Shown here piece by piece: positions 12,980 to 23,080 of a stretch of 64,000 nt of DNA. A model generated the notes under the pieces. It was not told the DNA's origin, made no database searches, and worked only from the letters and a program-made list of their open reading frames with translations. Location of the stretch: contig CP126197.1 of the NCBI GenBank assembly GCA_030272155.1, forward strand, positions 3,526,001 to 3,590,000, given 5' to 3'. Origin of the DNA: Tetradesmus obliquus (taxonomy: Eukaryota > Chlorophyta > Chlorophyceae > Sphaeropleales > Scenedesmaceae). Position 1 is the stretch's first letter. The number at the start of each line of letters is the position of its first letter. The translations under genes and the position numbers were made by a program.

Positions 12980-15900
12980 CGATGGTGGCTCAGGCTCACC
13001 GGGGCCTGCTGCCAGGACACGGCGGCAGACAGCCGCCAGGCATCACCCGTATGCTGGGCTGCGCGCGCTGCTGAGCCAGCAGCAGCGCCACCAGCAGCAG
13101 CAGCAGCAGCAGCAGAGCGGTGCAGCCACTGCCCAGCAAGGCTCACACTCTGCTGCTGCTGTAGCAGCAGCCGGCAGCGGTGCTGCCACAGCTGGCATTG
13201 CAGCAGCAGCAAACGCCCACGGTGCCACACATGCGGCACTGCAAAGTGCCCTGGGAGCTGCCACAGGCAGTAATGTCACTTCTCGCAGTGCTATGTTCAT
13301 GCCGGCTGGACCCGATGGTCCAGTTGTGTCTGTGCACCAGTTTGCTGTGCCGCTTGGCAACTTACTGTCTGGTGAGGGCGGCTTGGGGGACCCAGCAGCA
13401 GGCCTCATTCATCCAGCACAACAGCAGCAGCAGCAGGCCCCAGCAGGCCTCACTCCTCCAGCACAGCAGCATGAGCAGCAGCAGCAGCAGCTCACAAGTG
13501 GCCTCGAGGCAGGCGCAGCAGCGGCGCTGCATCGGCTGCAGCAGCTGCGGCAGCTGCGGGAACAGCGGCTGCAAGGTGTGATGCAGCGCAGCATGCACCC
13601 CGAGGGCGCAAGCCCTGCACAAGGGCCTGCTGCTGCTGCTGCTGCTGGTGGCGCACAGCCTATTGGAGTTGCAGATGGTGCAGATGGTGAAGACAGTGAA
13701 GAGGCCTCGATGCGCATTCTGCGGCCAGCACTGCGGCCACCAGCGTCACCAGCAGCAGCCAGTGCACAGCGATTGCAGCAGCAACAGCAGCAAGCTTTGC
13801 CGCTGTTTAGCCAGCATTTGATGCCCAGCATGCCAGGCGTGCAGGGTACACCAGGCCATGCTCATGCTGTCAACCAAAGTAATACTGCTAGCAGTAGTGC
13901 TGCTGGCGAGCAGGTGTTGCCTGCTGTCGCTGCAGCAAGCGGGGCAGTGCAGCAGCAGCAGCAGCAGCAGGTCTCGGAGCAGCAGCTTGAACAGGAGCGG
14001 CAGCGGCTGCTGCAGCAGCGCATGCTGGCTGTGGAGCAGCGGCAGCGCCAGCGGCAGCAGCAGCAGCAGCAGCAGCAAGGTGGTGTGGGTGCTGCTGCCG
14101 GGCCAATGCATGCACTGCTAGGCGCTATGCGGAACATTGCAACAGCTGCAGCAGCTGCTGCTGGAGGTGGGGGTGGGGGTGGCGGGGACTTTGAGGTATC
14201 TATTCCTTTGGATGGTGTAGGCCCTCTGCAGCAGCGAGCTACTGGTCCCAGGCGGCACACTGGCAGACTTACTGCAGTTGATGCTGCAGCAGAAGTGCAT
14301 GCGGCTGGTAGTGCTGCTGCTGCTGCCGGCAGCAGTGGGTTGCCTGGCTCCCAGCAGCAGCAGCAGCAGCAGGGGGATGCAGGGGCAGCTGTGATGCTGC
14401 GTGCTGAGCTTATGCTGCCACAGCTGGGCCGGCAGGACGCGGAGCGGCAGCTGCTGAGGCAGCGGCAGCAGCAGCAGTGGCAGCAGCAGCAGCAGCCTGC
14501 AGAAGCAGCTGCTTCAGTTGATGAGGCTGTTCCTGCAGTTGCCAGCTTTGCTGCAGGCGGCCAGCAAGCAGCTGCAACAGCAGAGGCAGCTGCAGCAGGT
14601 AAGCCAGGTGATGAGCAGGTGCCTGGTGCAGCTGCTGATTCAATGACACCTGAACTATTAACGCAGCAGCAGTCACAACCGCAGCAGCTGGCTGAGCAGC
14701 AGGTGCAGCAGGAGAGCGACGAGCAGGTGCAGCACAGGCTCAGGCGCAGCAAGCGCAAGCGGCGCAGCAGCGGCCACGCTGAGCATGCAGCAGCAGTAGC
14801 AGCAGAGCCGCCAGCTGGCACTGATGCTGCCTACATAGCAGCGCTCAGTGGTGCTGCTGCAGCTGCCAGCAGTGCCGCAGCTGTGATGTCTGCAGGTGGG
14901 CGTGTAGAGCATGGCGCCAGGCGCAGCAGCAGGCTTATGCGCAGTTCGAGCACTGCAGCAGCTGCTGCTGCTGCCCCCTCAGATGGCCTCGCTGCTGCTG
15001 CTGGTGCTGCTGCACCTGCAGCTGCAAGGCGCAGCGGCCGCCGGGCACGTGCAGCAACTGCAGCAGCTCCTGGTGGTGGTGGCAGCGACGATGAGGGCAA
15101 TGATGGCGGCGCCTTGAGTAACTCAGGCTCCGACGGTCCACCTGCTCTTGTTACCGCCAGTGACGATCAGTCAGATGGTGACGATGCAGAAGAGGCTGGC
15201 TCGCCGCCCCAGCTGCACTTGGACTTTGACTTCAGTGCAGCTGCTGCTGCTGCTGAGGGTGTGCCACGGCACTGGGAAGACAGAGCAGAACCCTTGTCAG
15301 CAGCAGCAGCAGCAGCAGCAGAAGGCTTTGGGCCAGCTGATGCTGAAGATGCTGCCGAAGAGGATCCCGAAGAGGATGAAGATGCTGCTGCTGCGGCGCG
15401 CGGCTACAGCCGCTGCTTCAGCGGCCACCGCAACATGCTCAGCGGCAGGAATGCAGCCTGGCTGGGCAGCCGGGGGCAGCACGTGGTGTCTGGCGCTGAT
15501 GATGGCTCGTTGTGTGTGTGGGCGGCTGGCAGCGGCCAGCTGCTGACGGTGCTGCATGGAGGGGACAAGGCGGTGCGGCGCGTGCAGGTGAGCGAGGTGG
15601 ACAGCTTGAGTGCAGTTTACGCTGGTGTTAGGGCTTCATCAAGGGATGCGGGTGGCAATGTTGTTGGTGCTGCCGGCAGCAGTAGCCAGGGATGACTGTT
15701 GACCACGGTGTTTCGTTGCGCATGGCATGTAGAGCATTGCTTACATCACTTGCTGGCAATGCACCACTTACGCTCTTGTGTGTACCAAATGCATCAAGAT
15801 CAGCTTGCATTTTAACTTTCTGTGGCCATTACTGCTCCTGCAGGTCAACCCCCGGCAGCTGCTGCTGGCCTCCTGCGGCACAGAGCCCACTGTACGCCTC

Positions 15901-16800
15901 TGGTCCCCTACAGCTGACGCAGCAGCAGCTGGCCACACCACAGCAGCAGCAGCAGGCGGCCGGCAAGCAGCGGATGAGCGGCAAGAGGATGAGCGCCGTG
16001 CAGCCATGGGTGGGCTGATGGGAATGCTGCGACAGATTGGTGAACGGCTCGTGTGGGGGCTGCTGCGAGGCGGCGAGGAGGGTGGGGAAGAAGGAGAAGC
16101 GGGCAGTGAGAATGATGGTGAGGATGAAGATGGGCGGCAAGACGATGGTGCTGCTGGTGCTGCTGCTGCTGGTGGTGGTCGTGGTGGTGGTGTTGCGGCG
16201 GGCTACTGGGAGGATTTGCAAGGCGCAGCGGATGAGGCAGCACCTGGCAGAGGTGGGAGGGGGCAGGCTAGAAGTAGGAGCAGCCGGCACCAGCAGCACG
16301 AGGCAGATGAGGCAGTCGGTAGTGGCGGGAGTGGCAGGAGCAGCAGGGCCAGGGCAGCAGCTGCCGCTACTGCTGCTGCGGGCGCTGGTGCAGCACAAAG
16401 CCTTGTGCAAGGCAGCGCTGCCACGACTGTTCAGCAGCAACAGCAGCAGCAGCAGGGTGAGGGCACAGCAGCCGCAGGCAGCATGCGCGCTGCTGGCAGA
16501 CGCACGCGGAGCGCCAACAGGGCTAGCAGGCAGCAGCAGCGGCAGCAGCAGCCAGCACCGCCAGGCAATGCTGCTGCAGCAGCAAGCATTGCTGTGCAGC
16601 AGGCAGGTGGCATGCAGGCGGGGTTGATGCCTGGCTTGCTGCAGCCGGGTGGCGTGCCTGGTGTGCCGCAGCTGCAGCCTGTTGTGGGGCAGCCAACCAT
16701 GATGATACCTTTGGGTGGTGGGCAGGTGCTGTTCCCTGGGCCTCAGGTGCCACACACAGCGCAGCAGCAGCAGCATGAGGGCCAGCAAGGGCCGCTTTAG
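9267..16800 (+). CDS. DCAF6/DCAF8-type WD40 protein with giant low-complexity insertion
   Basis: Six exons (9267-9539, 9632-9715, 9877-10069, 10352-10465, 10699-15587, 15844-16800) keep phase and give 2169 residues. Residues 1-310 hold WD40 strands (SGGALCCSWDDAGVQLAVGTD, GHIQGVACAEFLP, ASGAEDGTIRCFDSR, TGGGDSLVRVYDVR, IASVAFDHTGQRLLASY). CFDSR and VYDVR resemble the WDxR/DWD box that binds DDB1. Residues ~1790-1880 hold the closing blades (FSGHRN, VSGADDGSLCVW, LLASCGTEPTVRLWSP). This split propeller fits DDB1-CUL4-associated factors DCAF6/DCAF8/WDTC1, substrate receptors of CRL4 ubiquitin ligases. Between them lie ~1,480 residues of poly-Q, poly-A, acidic patches and Arg-rich islands, nearly all in one 4.9-kb exon. 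The C-terminal ~290 residues are also low complexity and end in ...EGQQGPL. The DCAF family call is good; the exact orthologue is uncertain. Confidence 0.8.
10967..15400 (+). repeat. Expanded CAG/GCT-rich low-complexity block inside DCAF exon 5
   Basis: About 4.4 kb of coding triplet repeats, dominated by CAG and its phases GCA/AGC and the reverse CTG/GCT. Longest runs are near 12000-12035, 12476-12510, 12724-12757 and 12938-12978. It encodes Gln and Ala tracts broken by acidic clusters (near 11540-11680 and 15090-15200) and basic clusters (near 11270, 12440, 14730, 14920 and 15030). The block stays open in the WD40 frame throughout. Confidence 0.75.
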
Positions 16801-17201
16801 CGAGCAGCAGCAGGGATGCAATGTTCAGGTGGACGAATGAGCTGGCACCAAATGGTGTGCTTGGCATTCCTTGTGCTAAGTGCTTTTGAGTATGCATGGG
16901 TGGGTGTCAGTGGGGGCAGGCTCTGTAGTGAACAGCTCACAGCAGGTTCCTTACAATTACTTGGCTTGGTCACACCAGCTGAGTTGTATTTACGCTACGT
17001 GCATGGTCGCTTGCAAACGTTATTCTGTTTTGTTGTCGGCCGATGGCAACCGTTGGAAGTTCTATGGTTGATTGCAGGCTGAGGGTCCAGAGTATCGCAA
17101 GGTATTCCTAGTCGCAAGTGCTGTGTTCTTGCAGATTTCGCAGTTGATCGCCGTTACATGCTACTCGTACATTGCACGATCTGCTGCTATCATTTGAGAT
17201 C
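16801..17201. other. Spacer between DCAF gene and F-box copy 1
   Basis: 401 bases with no coding exon. The first ~100 bases (DCAF 3' UTR) have a diverged copy at 19907-19995. The last ~45 bases before the F-box ATG (CTCGTACATTGCACGATCTGCT) are conserved upstream of copies 2 and 3, and may be shared promoter or 5' UTR. A diverged CGGCCGATG..AACCGTT block at 17038-17056 also recurs upstream of the other copies. Confidence 0.5.
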
Positions 17202-19368
17202 ATGTGCACCCCCGCCAAACACAGCATGGACGAGATTCAGCAGATCGTGCGGCTCTGCCTCCCTCATTTGACGCCACAGGACATGGGCATGGTCAGATGC
17301 ACCTGCTCCGAGCTGCGTGCCATGAGCGTGTCCTGGCACGACCACAGCATGGACTTCCAGCTGGACGGGTCGGTCTCTGCCATCTACTGGCTGCATAAGA
17401 ACATCGTCTCCATGCAGCAGCTTTGGCTGACCATAAGCGTGAGTCTGCCGGCGAAAATGCTGCAGGACGTCATGGAGTCTGGCAGGTGAACGGCAGCAGC
17501 AGTAGGTACTGTGCAGCAGCAGCGTGAGCAAGCACTTGCTGGGCCGTGCTATCCCAAGACAAAAGTGATGAGTGTTATTTTTCAGCTCTAGGTGTTGGTC
17601 TAGCGGGAAGTCTGCACAGGCAGTTGCTTTTCAAGCGTAAAGACGCTGTTGTCAACGGTGTTGCCTTCTGCATTGTGTGGTGGTTGCATTACAATATGTG
17701 TTCTGCCAACGCTATGCCCAATACGATGTCCCATCAGCTAGCTTCAGCAGAAGTGTACGCATACATGCACGCTGAACATCTTGCTTTCAGGAAGCTGACC
17801 TATTTGAACATCAACAGCCAGCACATGGAGGTGCTGCTGTCCGTGCCGCCGAAGCTGAAGCACCTGGACGTGACAGACTGCAGCAAGCTGCGTGCACTGC
17901 CAGTGCTACCCCCTACGCTGCAGCAGTTGGACTGTGCAGGCTGTGGTGGAAGCGCGGTACTACCCGGCCTGGGGCTGCTGGGCAGCTTGAGCACCACTGC
18001 TGTCTCACGGCTCAACTGCAGCAACTGCACATTTAAGAGGATTCCACAGCTGCCGCCGAGCTTGGTCGAGCTGGATTTGGGCTGTTGCGGCAACTTGCTG
18101 CGGCTGCCGGCGCTGCCTGAAGGCCTCAAGCGCCTGAGCACCTACGCTTGTGGGGCGCTGACAGCGGTGAGCAGCAGCTGCAGGACAGTGCTCATATACG
18201 ATGGGATGCACACAACGTGTTGCCGCAACCAGGCAAAAATGATCTTCAAGCAGCCGTGTCCTACACTTGACGGGGCGTCTACACACAGCACTGCTGGAAA
18301 TTGCATTTGTGATCACAATTGCCACAGTTGCCACGGTTTGTGGCAGTTCGCAGTCACTGCAGGTATATCGCAGCAGATGCCAACCATGTGAGCATCCTGC
18401 AAAAGGCCTTGCTAGTGGTGCGCCTTCTATGCCAGAGTATGCACCCGATATCCTATCACCAGCATGCTCCCTCCCGGCCAACCAGGTGTTGACTGTCATG
18501 TGCGACTGGCTGTGTGTCTGCTCTGCTTCACCTTCGCTGCCTTTCGCCTTGCAGCTGCCGGAGCTTCCCACGTCACTGAGTTACCTGGACTGCATACGCT
18601 GCACATCGCTGAGCAGGCTGCCTCAGCTAGTGCACACAGGCCTCACTCAGCTGCTGTGCGATGACTGCTGGCTGCTGGAGGAGCTGCCAGACATGCCAGA
18701 CAGCCTTGAGGTGTTGCGTGTGACTGAAGCCGCTTACCTCACCAGGCTACCCAAGCTGCCTACAGAGAGCTTGAGGCAGCTGTGCATTGCCGGAACAGGA
18801 GGCGGCGTGCTGCCAGACTTTTTGCCGCGCCTTGAGGTGCTGGATTGCAGCGGCACACACATTCAGCGGCTGCCAGCATTGCCGAGCTGCCGGCGGCTGT
18901 ATGTAGGGAGCTGCGTGCAGCTGCAGCAGCTGCCGGAGCAGCTGCCTGCTGGCCTCACACTCCTGGACTGCACCGGCTTGTAGCTGCAGCAGCTGCCAGA
19001 GCCGCTACCTTCCAGCCTCACAGTCCTGAACTGCAGTGAATGCAGCTCGCTGCAGCAGCTGCCTGCGCAGCTTCCTGCCGGCCTCACGCACCTGGACTGC
19101 AGTTGGTGCAGCGCCCTGCAGCAGCTGCCTGCGCAGCTGCCACCCAAGCTCGAGTGGCTGGAGATCAACAACTGCACAGCACTGCAGCAGCTGCCAGAGG
19201 TGCCAGCCACTCTGCGTATGTTCAAAGTTTACGGCTGCAGCAGGCTGCGGCAGCTGCCTGACATATCCAAGTGCCCTTTGGTGCACGATGTTGAGCTGGC
19301 GGGGTGTGATGCACTCAAGAAAGTCCGCTTGGGTGGCGTCTCTCTGCTGTGGAGTGAGGAGGCTTGAA
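17202..19368 (+). pseudogene. F-box / Cys-rich LRR gene, copy 1 (nonsense and +1 shift in exon 3)
   Basis: Exons 17202-17485, 17791-18166 and 18555-19368. Exon 1 encodes an F-box-like module (VRLCLPHLTPQDMGMVRCTC followed by SEL, WHDHSMDF, WLHKN). Exons 2-3 encode LRRs of about 21 residues with LxxLPxxLPxxLxxLdCsgCsx, rich in Cys and Leu-Pro. Such proteins normally act as SCF ubiquitin-ligase adaptors: the F-box binds SKP1 and the LRRs bind substrate. An in-frame TAG at 18981-18983 interrupts the LRRs where copy 2 has a sense codon. A fourth A at about 19320 (AAGAAAAG versus AAGAAAG in copy 2) shifts the end of the frame. Products would stop after ~363 residues unless read through. It could still give a shortened protein, so 'pseudogene' is a judgement. 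Confidence 0.65.
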
Positions 19369-19579
19369 TTGGGCCGTTGTGGCAGCTTGGATGTTGCTGC
19401 ACAGCTTGCAGTGTGCCTTCATCAAAGGAGATTGGGCTGCAGCAGTGTTGCTGGGATGCTCTGTAGTGGCTATGTGGGCCGATTGCACAATGCGTGTATC
19501 AAAGACGGAGTGATATGAAATTGATTTGCTTGCTGGAGTAATCATGTGTCTCCGTTGTTGGGGCTGCTGCGTCCACATG

Positions 19580-19584
19580 TGTAA
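19580..19584 (+). terminator. TGTAA polyadenylation-type signal, F-box copy 1
   Basis: TGTAA lies about 210 bases after the copy-1 exon-3 stop, a usual 3' UTR length for chlorophytes. No experimental support. Confidence 0.35.
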
Positions 19585-19730
19585 GGCAGGCTCTACGCTA
19601 AGGACGTGTAGCTCTGCTCTGAGGTGACAACCCATTGACCTGGTTCAACCTGCTAGTGAAGGGCAGAATGTACTAGGTACATTTGCAAATGAAGCAGCAT
19701 TCAGTATGGTGGCGCTATGTGGGGTGATGA

Positions 19731-19848
19731 GTGCTGCAGCGGCGGCATGCCTGGTGCCTCTGCAGCCTGTGGCGGGGCAGCAGACGGTGATGATACCTTT
19801 GGGTGGCGGGCAGGTGCTGTTCCCAGGACCCCAGGAGCCACACACAGC

Positions 19849-19880
<32 letters not shown>

Positions 19881-19906
19881 GTGAGGGCCAGCAAGGGCCG
19901 CCATAG
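19731..19906 (+). pseudogene. Duplicated 3' end of the DCAF gene
   Basis: The stretch is a near copy of the last ~120 coding bases of the WD40 gene (16678-16800) plus its stop and 3' UTR. It keeps the same frame: TVMIPLGGGQVLFPGPQ, then PHTAQ, a Q tract and EGQQGPP with TAG. The source has MMIPLGGGQVLFPGPQ..EGQQGPL. The CAG run is longer here (about ten codons against four). It has no start and no propeller, so it is a tail fragment, probably carried with the F-box/LRR duplication. Confidence 0.8.
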
Positions 19907-20294
19907 TGAGCAGCAGCAGGACCGGACTTTTCAGAGAGTAAAATGAGCTGCTGCTGCTGGTTGTGCTTCGCATTCCTGGTGCTGTTTGCTTGAATTCCTT
20001 AGCGGTGAGTGCCATGCCATCTTCAGATGGTGCCAGGAGCCTCTGGTAACATCTTTCTCTACTGCATGGTTTCTGGTATGGTTTTAATGCCTTTTGCCGG
20101 CCGATGCAAGCCGTTTGAGGTCCTTGAGGCTGAGGGTCGAGGGCTCGCGATACTGCAACATTTGTCCAAGGAAGTCCGAGGAAGTCCGAGCCTAACCTGC
20201 CGTATTCACCAAGGTACTTTGGCTGCATAGCTTTCCGTGAACTTCGTAAGCATCCTCCCGTACATTGCACGACCTGCTACCATCAACTGAACTT

Positions 20295-20571
20295 ATGAGC
20301 ACCCCTGCCGAACGCAGCATGGACGAGATCGTGCGCCTCTGCCTTCCTTACTTGACCCCACAAGACATGTGCATGGTCAGATGCACCTGCTCCGAGCTGC
20401 AGGACATGAAGGTGTCCTGGCACGGCCACAGCATCGACTTCAAGCTGGACGGGTCGGTCTCCGCTACCTCCTGGCTGCACAAGAACATCGAGTCCATGCA
20501 CACGCTAAATCTTACCATGAGCACTACTATGCCGCGGAAGACGCTGCAGGACGTCATGGAGCGCGGCAGGC

Positions 20572-20637
<66 letters not shown>

Positions 20638-22416
20638 GCCCTAAGGCAAGTGACTACAGTGGCAGTGGACCTGATGACACCATTGCGCTGTCAGGACATA
20701 TCTTCCACCTGCCTGTGCTGCTGTTGAGTAGGGCAGAGCAGGCAGCTGTGATGTAGAACAGAGACGCCGAATGTCCTGCTCAAAACATTGACACGAGGTT
20801 TGTCACCTAGGCACAGAGAACAATGTCTGTGTCAAAACATGCTGTTGTTGCTCCGTGCCGTCGTTGCAGGAACTTGACCCACCTGACCATCAACAGCAAG
20901 GACAGTCAAGAGCTGCCGGCCTTGCCACCAAAGCTGCAGCAGCTGGACGTGCGGAAATGCAGCAAGCTGCGCACACTGCCAGCACTGCCCCCTACCCTGC
21001 GCCGGCTGCACTGCGGTGCAGTGGAAGAACTTCCAGAGCTGCCAGAGAGCTTGATTGAGCTGAGGATTGGGTGCAGCAGCGTGGAGCAGCTGCCGGCGCT
21101 GCCTGAAGGCCTGCAGCGCTTGACCACTTACGAGTGCTGTGCACTGACAGAGGTGAGCAGCAGCTGCTGAAGGGTGCTCAGGTGTGGTGAGGGCACAGTC
21201 TGTCATCAGGACCAGGCAAGAGTTTCAATGCAGTGCTCTGCCGTACACTTGACGAGCCGCCCATACGCAGCACCTCTTGCAAACTGCAAACTCCAAAAAA
21301 CTTTGCCCTACTGTCTTCATCATAGACACAGTTACATCATCGGCAGTTTCCCGCGGCCACCGAGGTTTGAGCAGCAGATGCAATCACCCGCACGAGACCT
21401 TTGTTTTATTTGCCTTCCATGCTTTTAATACATCATAAGCAAGGCATGTCAGCAACTATCGCCAGCATGCTTTCTCCTTGCCAGGGTTTCACTGATCATG
21501 TGTGCGTGCTGCACCTCTTCTGTTGTGTACCTCGCAGCTGCCAGAGCTGCCAAAGTCCCTGGCTTTTCTGGACTGCTCATATTGCGTGTCACTGGCGGCC
21601 CTGCCGCCGCTAGCGCACACAGGCATCACCCAACTGGTCTGCTCTGACTGATGGCTGCTTGAAGAGCTGCCAGACATGCCAGACAGCCTCGAGGAGCTGG
21701 AGGCATACTCACTCCCGGAACTAACCAGGCTACCTAGGCTGCCTGAAGATACGCTCAAGAAGCTGTGCATAAGTAACACAGCCATCGGTGATCTGCCTGA
21801 CTCGCTGCCGCTGCTTGAGGCGCTGAGTTGCGGCGACACACGCATTCAGCGGCTGCCAGCGCTGCCAAGCTGCCGGGTGCTGTACGTAAACGGTTGCGTG
21901 CAGCTGCAGCAGCTGCCGGAGCAGCTGCCTGCTGGCCTCACACGCCTGGGTTGCAGTAATAGCCCCTTGCAGCGACTACCAGCGCAGCTACCCGCCGGTC
22001 TCGAAACACTGGACTGCAGTGTATGCAGCGTGCTGCAGCAGCTGCCTGCACAGCTGCCTGCTGGCGTCACAGACCTGGACTGCAGCGGATGCAGCGCCCT
22101 GCAGCGACTACCAGCGCAGCTACCTGCCGGCCTCGAAGCACTCGACTGCAGTGGATGTAGCGCCCTGCAGAGCCTGCCTGCACAGCTGCCACCTAAACTT
22201 CAGCGGCTGGCGGTCAACAATTGCACAGCACTCAGGCAGCTGCCAGAGCTGCCATTTACTCTGCGTACGTTCGACGTCTACGGCTGCAGCAGCCTGCAGC
22301 AGCTGCCCGACATATCCAAGTGCCCTTTGGTGCACGATGTTGAGCTGTCAGGGTGTGATGCACTCAAGAAAGTACGCTTGGGTGGCTTCTCTCTGCTGTG
22401 GAGTGAGGAGGCTTGA
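20295..22416 (+). pseudogene. F-box / Cys-rich LRR gene, copy 2 (TGA in exon 3, GC donor)
   Basis: Exons 20295-20569, 20870-21152 and 21538-22416. Exon 1 gives the F-box-like module (VRLCLPYLTPQDMCMVRCTC). Exon 3 is otherwise open for 293 codons and has the cleanest LRR array of the three, including four near-identical LQxLPAQLPAGLxxLDCSGCSx repeats. One codon, 21649-21651, is TGA in CSD*WLLEELP; copy 1 has TGC there (CDDCWLLEELP). This is a single-base change. The first intron starts with GC (GGCAG then GCGAGC), and 63 bases of AGC repeats follow. Exon 2 is followed within 18 intronic bases by an in-frame TGA. Either a recent pseudogene or a gene that makes a short isoform. Confidence 0.65.
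20573..20635. repeat. (AGC)21 tract next to the GC donor of F-box copy 2
   Basis: About 21 AGC triplets lie immediately after the GCG of the intron-1 donor. The same place holds only three triplets in copy 1 and six in copy 3, so the tract expanded after duplication. If the GC donor were ignored it would be translated as poly-alanine. Confidence 0.8.
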
Positions 22417-23080
22417 ATTGGGCCGTTGTGGCTGCATGGATGTTGCTGCACACCTTAGGGCGCCCTCGTCAGGGCTGTGCTGCAGCAGTGTATACATGGA
22501 GTTCTTGATTGTGGTAGGGATGCGTTGTGGTTTCATGTGTGGGAGCCGAGCGCACACAAACAATTGTAGTGGTTTGCTTGGTGGTCTTGTAATCATGCAT
22601 GTGTATCTTGGCTTTGTTGGGTCTCTCGGCAGCAGTTCTAGACTGTGCTCAAGAATAGACGAGGTGATGCGAACCGTGTACCTGTTGTTCCTGGTGCTGT
22701 GAGCCCATTGGGTTGCGCGTGAGTGGTTGCACCTGACGCACCAAAGCAGCTGCTTTTACTAGTTGCAATGCCGCATGGTTGCATGTGGGGCCTCAAAAGC
22801 TTTCAAATCTGTTACTTGATATGTGTGGCGCATGCGAAACTTTGAAACATAGAGAAACATAGGTTGGTTTTCTGCATTGGCCGACGGCAAGCTTTTTGGG
22901 GTCCTTCGCTTGGCCGTTCGAGCTGGAGGCTGATGGTCCAAGGTAGTGCACAACCGTCCAAAAAAAGTCCGAGTCTCAACTGCCGGGCGCATAAAGTTGG
23001 ATCTGGCAACCAAGCTGTCATTGTTCTCATCAAATCCTACATCCTACTCGCACCTTGCACGACCTGCTACCGTTGAGATC
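22417..23080. other. Spacer between F-box copies 2 and 3
   Basis: Holds the copy-2 3' UTR, a TGTAA at 22588-22592 and the conserved upstream blocks of copy 3 (GGCCGACGGCAAGC near 22880, CCTTGCACGACCTGCT near 23055). No DCAF tail fragment is seen here, unlike before copy 2. No coding exon. Confidence 0.5.
22588..22592 (+). terminator. TGTAA polyadenylation-type signal, F-box copy 2
   Basis: TGTAA about 170 bases after the copy-2 stop, matching the placement seen for copy 1. Confidence 0.35.

Larger units (their letters stand above)
19369..20294. other. Spacer between F-box copies 1 and 2, holding a DCAF tail fragment
   Basis: It contains the copy-1 3' UTR (TGTAA at 19580-19584), the duplicated DCAF tail (19731-19906, separate entry), its copied 3' UTR (19907-19995) and the conserved upstream block of copy 2 (CCCGTACATTGCACGACCTGCT before the ATG at 20295). 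No other coding exon is seen. Confidence 0.6.

Noticed and set aside
10946-14821. Several long frames on both strands in the DCAF insert
   Set aside because: Triplet repeats without stops stay open in all frames. Only the frame that joins the WD40 blades is supported.
18981-18983. TAG read as a sense codon in the F-box/LRR genes
   Set aside because: UAG is reassigned in some algal mitochondria, but all other genes here end normally at TAG, TGA or TAA. The neighbouring copies have TGA or a frameshift instead, so gene damage explains it better.
20573-20635. AGC, CAG and CTG arrays as possible CRISPR
   Set aside because: They are pure microsatellites with no spacers, in a nuclear eukaryotic context.
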